DNA of 64,000 nucleotides, taken from contig NC_133648.1 in assembly GCF_009905375.1 (NCBI RefSeq), positions 313,413,666 through 313,477,665 of the forward strand, given 5' to 3'. Positions 58,673-64,000 of the stretch are shown one piece after another (positions within the stretch are counted from its first letter, which is position 1; the number at the start of each line of letters is the position of its first letter). The notes beneath the pieces are model-generated. The model saw only the letters and a program-made list of their open reading frames with translations. It searched no databases and was not told where the DNA came from. Both the position numbers and the translations under genes were made by a program. This stretch comes from Apium graveolens (Eukaryota; Streptophyta; Magnoliopsida; Apiales; Apiaceae).

Positions 58673-61600
58673 CACTACACCATAGATTGCATGTTGCAAC
58701 CCTTCATCCTGAGGTTGCAAAGAAAAGTGTAATAGTAGCATTATAAATAAATGTCTATCGCAACCCCTCTTTTTTGATGTTGCGATATAGTTACAATGTG
58801 TTACCAAAATGACATATATATAAAGATAATTTTTTTTAGTTTAACTAATTAATAATTATTATATAGAAATAAAATAATAATTGAAATATATATTTTGTTT
58901 ATTTATAGAAGTTAATAATATTAGTGTAGTGATTTACAATAATATATTTGATAAATTGAACGTGTTATAATACTTAACAAGTCATTAGTGGATTTATTTA
59001 CAATATTTATATATTTTTGAATTTTTTCATTTTTCATAAAAAATATTACAAACAATATTTATTTAAAGAAAAGATAAATTAGTTATTTAAATTTCAACAA
59101 AAAAAGTTGGACTGGGCTATTTCTTTTGATTAGAACTTGGGCCAAGAGATGAAATTGGGGGACGGGAGCTGGAAATTGGGAGCAGGTGGTTGAAATTTTA
59201 ACCAAAAAAAACAGGGAGGCACATTGGGGTTTATTGAAGCGTAACTTTGAGCGTGCCTCTCTCCCTCCTCCATCTTCCTCTCCCTCGGTGTCTCTATGCC
59301 TCTCGGTATTTAGAATTTCGTTTTTCTCTCTTCTTGTTAATATGGTTCTCGTGACTTGCTTTCTCACTTTCAACATAATATGCTTAGAGATGGATATTTC
59401 CAAGAGGGATTTTTTGTTCAAGATGTGTTCTTGTGGTCTTAGAGGATAAAAAATAGGTGCTTTTCTATCTTTGCTACTTCTCATCAGTTGGACTTGTATT
59501 TACTCTCCGCTCTTCGAGACGATTGCAAGTGGGTAGTGTTCTTGATCTCTCATAAACGGTTTTTTTGAGTTCTTCCTTTTACCATATATAGATATATGTT
59601 TGTATAGATTGATTCTTGGCTAATGGGGTTTTGATTTTAGTTGTTTAGTGAGAAATTTTATATTTTTGTGTAATTTTATGTTTTGAATTAAATTAAGTCA
59701 TGTATAGTTGTACATTGAAAGCAGGCAACAAGCAGGCCAGGGCTGAACTTGTAAGTTATTAAACCTCAGGTACCGGATAAGTCACCGGGGGGTGGTTCAG
59801 GATTTAACCATATACTTGGTATTAATGGGGCGCAACAAGAAATGGTAAGGCTTTAACATTTCCATTTTATGTATTGTGAACTAAGTGGAATTAATTGTTG
59901 GGTTTCGGTAATTTATGTTAAACTTTCAGGAGACACTGCACATGCCAGAGTTACACAAGGTATCATGTTATGACTCTTTGAAGAAGTTATAATGTGCATA
60001 TGGATATGATGAAATGGTGGATAAAGATCAAAAAAGAAAAACAGATTCTACTGGAATCCTATTGACGAATTGGCCATTAATATCATCAATCTTGGCCTAT
60101 TGTGTTTTTTAACTTAATGATATGTCAGACACAGAGGTAAGCTACAATTATTTTATGAATATAGTTTGGACTAAGCAGTAACAATTGTATTCTGAATACA
60201 ATTTAAAGTAAGCAGTGGCAGTTGTGTTAAACTATTACTTTGCTTTAGCTAGAGAAAATCTAAAGAAATAATTTATAAGATCAAAACATGAATGATCAGG
60301 AATGATAAGTTTCAAAAAATTGGATTCTTAGAGACATGAAGTGGAGAGAAGAATAATGCCATAAATTATCTTGAATTCGATATTCAACTCTATTGATGCT
60401 AACTGCGTCTTGTTTATCATCTACTTTGTTCCGAGCTATGAATTAAAGAACATATTTTCTAGTGTCTGATAGTGGGGACGAAGTTAACAGCATTTTTGAG
60501 GATAAGACAAATAACATAGGTTGTTGTAAAGATATTTAGAAATTTGGGATAATGATGTCAAGTCATGTAAGAGTCTATTTGATCTCAGTAATTAAGTTAA
60601 GACAAATAATTGTAGCCGTTCGTAGACCAGGAAATATTCATAATTGCAATTATCCAACAAGTTCATTCAAGTATCAAGGAGCGTTGGATTGTTCTAAAAC
60701 AAACTCTCAAATTCATAGATAGGGAGGACCAAGAAGTAGCAAACTATCATTTCATTTTCAACATGTTAGTAACCCATGACATGATCCATATGTCTGGACC
60801 AGAATACATGTAAAATACTCGGGATTATAATTTCTAGAATTCTGCTCTGAAATTGAATTTAGAATGAGATTTGCTCCTCCTCTATGATTATCCTTTGAAC
60901 TCTGATTTGATCCATTCTGTTAATTTAACTTATCCATATGTGCAGATATTCTCATTATGGGCAGTGAGCCCTCAGAATTTAGGGTCTTAAATTATTCAAC
61001 TGATGGTGTTGGCGAAATTCTAGCAATTACAGGTACAGAGGTTTATAATGTTACTCTTAACAATATTTGCTCTCAGAGTCCCTGCTTTACTATATACATG
61101 GTATTAAACATAATTTGCATATGATACATATAAGTACAAACTATAAAGTAATTAATACCTATTTATTCTGCTTGCTTTTTATCATGGTGAACTTTTATAC
61201 ATTCTATTTTTAAGAACTGGAACCTCAATTTGTACCTGATTTTATAGGTATCACCTTATAAACCGCCCTCTGCATATTTATAGTTTGGTCCTTCTCACCA
61301 TGTTAAAAACAATAATTATTTAAAGCTTGTAGATATGGACACAAAATATTTAAATATGAGATATATTTTAATAAGGCTCAAAGAGATTTATACATGTCAC
61401 TCATCCTGATGGTATTATTAGAATGTTTTATACCCCTAGGATCGAGGGACTTACCATAATCTTCCTTTGTAGAGCTTTGTTCCTAAATTAGAGCTAGTAT
61501 ATGTAAATGCACACTGGCATGTATCAAGTTAAAAATTACTTTGCCAATATACTTAAACTGATCAAGTACTTATGCATAGCTATAATTAATGTGAATATGA

Positions 61601-62502
61601 CTGTTTTTATATAAAATTTGTTGCCAGTATATTTAGTTGCTTGTCTAATTCATGTCTTGCATTTTGATGTATATGAATATTTATTAACATAGGCTCAAGC
61701 TACATGAATGTCCAGACCGAGGTAGGAATCAGATGCAGATACAACACTTTCGTTATGATTATTACGCAAAATATAGAAGATTACAAGTACGAGACCGATG
61801 CATCACTTCGTAGTCAGATATTTATAATTTTTAAATGTAGTATTCATGTTTGTACTAGTAATAAGGTGTTTAACGAGCATTTTAGGTTATTAGATGAATG
61901 CTTATTTTAGGTTATATTATTTTGAATTTATGAGATGAACATGTAATGTTGGATGGTAGTATGGTGATGATGAAGGTAGTTGTGTTTATTTGTGATACCT
62001 AATGTTATGGTTGGTGGATTGGTTGATTGTGTTGGTTTTAAGACTATGGTCTTATTTATGGGCATGCCAATTTATAAACAGTTCCTTGCATTTTTTTGTA
62101 AAAGCGTTGCAATAGGTCTTTATAGTGTTGCTAATAATCAGTGTAAAATATTGCAAAAAACACTAAAAACATTGCAAAAAAACATTAAAAAAATGTTGCA
62201 AAAGGGTTGCATCAATACCCCACATGTGGGGCCCCAAAAATATTATACAAATAGCCCAAACCCTGTTGTAATACTTTTCAAGTCCTATTGCAACCCCATT
62301 GGTGTCGTAATAGCATGTTTCTGTAACGGATAACCAAGGGTTGCAATAGGGTGTCCCCTGGATTGCAAAAAACTCTATTACAATGCCTAAAATTGCAACC
62401 CCAAAAAAGAGTCGCAATAGCCTTTTTTTGGCCTTTAGCAACGCTTTTTTGGCCTTTAGTAATGGTTTCTTGGGGTTGCAGAATCCAATCTATGGCGTAG
62501 TG
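58673..62502. mobile_element. CACTA (En/Spm) element, 3,830 bp, non-autonomous
   Basis: The 5' end CACTACACCATAGATTG and 3' end CAATCTATGGCGTAGTG are inverted repeats with one mismatch. CCA is duplicated on both sides (58670-58672 and 62503-62505), the 3-bp CACTA signature. Subterminal repeats TTGCAACCC/GGGTTGCAA cluster at both ends (58700-58790 and 62100-62480). No TNP2-type transposase is readable. The interior has a small set of spliced-looking exons of unknown origin. It interrupts the RT part of the second Copia element between VQQSPG and FEDPEI. Confidence 0.92.
59725..59959 (+). other. Possible captured exons inside the CACTA element
   Basis: Three stretches with GT-AG borders, 59725-59750, 59770-59844 and 59930-59959, join in one open frame (NKQARAELVPDKSPGGGSG, FNHILGINGAQQEM, ETLHMPELHK). 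A further possible coding stretch with a donor lies near 60959-61032 (MGSEPSEFRVLNYSTDG). I do not recognise the protein. It may be a host gene fragment carried by the transposon or part of a transposon gene; no start or end is established. Confidence 0.4.
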
Positions 62503-64000
62503 CCAGGTGACTGTTGCACATAAACTTCTTCTTCCAACTCACCATTTAGGAAGACACTCTTGACATCCATTTGATAAACTTTGAAGTTTGAATGTGTAGC
62601 AAATGCTAGAAAAATCCTTATTGCTTCAAGTCTTGCAATTGGAGCAAAATTTTAATCATAATCAATTCCTTCTTCTTGTGAGTAGCCTTTTGCAACAAAC
62701 CTTGCCTTGTTTCTGGTAACTATACCATTTTCATCCATCTTGGTCCTGAACACCCATTTTGTTCCAATTACACTTATATTATTAGGTGCAGGAACTAACT
62801 CCCAAACTTTATTTTTTTCAAACTTATTGAGCTCTTATTGCATGGAAGATATTCAATCAGGATCCATACGAGCTTCTTCAATTTTCTTGGGCTATACTTT
62901 AGACAGAAAGCATGCATGTAGGCACTCATTAGCAGTTGCACTTCTAGTCCTTACACCAGCATTAGGATCACCAATTATTGTATTTTGATTGTGACTCTTA
63001 TCCCATTTTCTGGTGTGAGTTTGTTGACTGGTGCCTTCATCATTTTCTTCATTTTTTGTATGACTGGTAGATTCTTCTTCTCTTTCTCCCCCTGAGTTTG
63101 TGCTATCAAATTCAGGTGTATGAGATGAGCTTCTATTTTCATGATTTTCATGTTCAATAGTCTCTTCATTCATCATCTGTTGTGCATTGCCTTCATCCTC
63201 TTCATCAGAATCACTATTAATGTTGAGATTTTCAAATGCAAGGGCTTCAACTTCATTTTCATCAAGGCATTCCAAGCCTGGGCACTTGTCATTATCAAAA
63301 GTCACATTTATGTTCTCCATGATTTTCTTTTGATCAATTACATAGACCTTGTAGGCAGTTCTTTCCAATGTATATCCCATAAAAATTGCTTCAAAAACCT
63401 TTGAGTCAAATTTTCCCACATATTCAGAGTTATCTTTTAAGATGTAACACTTGCTTCCAAACACATGAAGATGTTTTATAGTAGGCTTTCTTTTAATCAT
63501 GATTGAATAAGGTGATTTTCCATGAACCTTGTTAGTGAGATATCTGTTTTGAGTGTAGCATGTAGTGTTTACAGTTTCTTCCCAAAAACTAGTTGGCAGA
63601 TTGTCATCTTGCAACATTGTTCTTGCAGCTTCTACTAATGTTCTGTTCTTTCTCTCAACTACTCCATTTTTTTGAGGTGTTCTAGCAGCAGAAAACTCCT
63701 AAACAATACCTTTATTTTTGCAGAATTCACTCAATGTTGTATTTCTGAATTCTGTTCCATTATCACTTCTCAATCTCTTCACACAGTTTTGATCTTCAGC
63801 CTGTTTCTCTGTCTTCTTTATGTGCTCAATTATGATGTGTGGAGTCTCATCTTTAGAGTGCATAAATTCTACCCATGTGTATCTTGAGTAGTCATCCACC
63901 ATCACAAATGCATATTTGTTCCTTGAAATTGATAAGACATTCACTGGCCCAAACAAGTCCATGTGAATAAGTTGCAATGATGCACATATGGAATTCACAA
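62503..64000 (-). pseudogene. Second Copia family pol: integrase and RT N-terminal part (continues right)
   Basis: The integrase core runs in from the right edge with D (IHMDLFGPVN) and D (LRSDNGTEF), then E (NGVVERKNRTL, near 63655). A Glu/Asp/Ser-rich linker follows, then the RT start (ISVIGTKWVFRTK, ARFVAKGYSQEEGIDYD). Stops: TAG at 63699-63701 (expected Gln in KGIVQEFS), TAG near 62892, TGA near 62857 (expected Trp), TAA near 62839 and TAA near 62653. The frame meets the CACTA border at 62503 and resumes at 58672. Confidence 0.88.

Larger units (their letters stand above)
46229..64000 (-). mobile_element. Second-family Ty1/Copia retrotransposon (runs off right edge), twice interrupted
   Basis: A minus-strand element with 3' LTR (to 47533), polypurine tract, a long decayed extra ORF, and pol (RNase H to integrase). 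It is split by a solo LTR (50696-54964) and a CACTA element (58673-62502). Removing both joins the reading frames exactly at the TSDs. Protease, gag and 5' LTR lie beyond 64000. It is related to the complete element at 7568 in pol and in the N-terminal domain of the extra ORF, but is clearly a different family. Heavily mutated and therefore older. Confidence 0.88.

Noticed and set aside
59083..59484. 133-codon minus-strand ORF in the CACTA element
   Set aside because: It opposes the exon-like stretches, has no recognised domain, and its composition follows the GA/CT-rich DNA.

Overview
This is nuclear DNA of a flowering plant. It has intron-rich genes with plant-type splice sites, long AT-rich spacers, and layer upon layer of nested LTR retrotransposons, MITEs and a CACTA element. 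The repeat types suggest a eudicot, perhaps an asterid, but I cannot name the species from sequence alone. I see no rRNA or tRNA gene, CRISPR array, bacterial operon or organellar block.

Layout. 1-4752 is a stack of Ty1/Copia pieces. A minus-strand element (gag start, PBS and 5' LTR, 1-1871) sits inside the last ORF of a plus-strand relative (1872-4007). That relative sits inside an LTR of a second Copia family (4008-4752). 4753-7350 holds a hAT-type MITE with a perfect 8-bp TSD, a truncated Ty3/Gypsy 5' end (PBS plus LTR) and a Stowaway MITE. 7351-21268 is a GC-motif hAT-like element split by a complete 13.3-kb Copia element (7568-20864, TSD ACCTC). This element has an intact gag, a damaged pol, and two extra ORFs between pol and the 3' LTR. 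21269-32598 is the only island of host genes: a DUF688-type gene (minus) and, divergently, a 14-exon coiled-coil gene of the Afadin/alpha-actinin-binding (ADIP/SSX2IP) family (plus). MITEs and AT-rich DNA follow. 32599-44771 is a Tat-lineage Gypsy element (TSD ATTAG) with an antisense spliced extra ORF. Its 3' end has been replaced by a second copy of the upstream flank plus an LTR. 44772-46228 is AT-rich degenerate repeat. 46229-64000 is a second, older Copia family member (minus strand) that runs off the right edge. It is split by a 4.27-kb solo chromovirus-like LTR (50696-54964, TSD CCTAG) and a 3.83-kb CACTA element (58673-62502, TSD CCA).

How the parts relate. The gag, PR, IN, RT and RNase H segments are those of ordinary LTR retrotransposons, nearly all disabled. 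Most stops sit where a relative or the family pattern has Gln, Trp or Arg, as expected from C-to-T decay of methylated DNA. The less ordinary points are: (1) both Copia families carry long extra ORFs 3' of pol, each with a TATA box and leader of its own; (2) each of the three large families has its own short motif repeated through its LTRs, untranslated regions and, in two cases, extra ORFs (TCAGAACTTA, ACTTATCGAGAAGTC, GGCGCGCC); (3) the Gypsy locus reads as a join between a full-length allele and a solo-LTR allele. The two host genes look intact.
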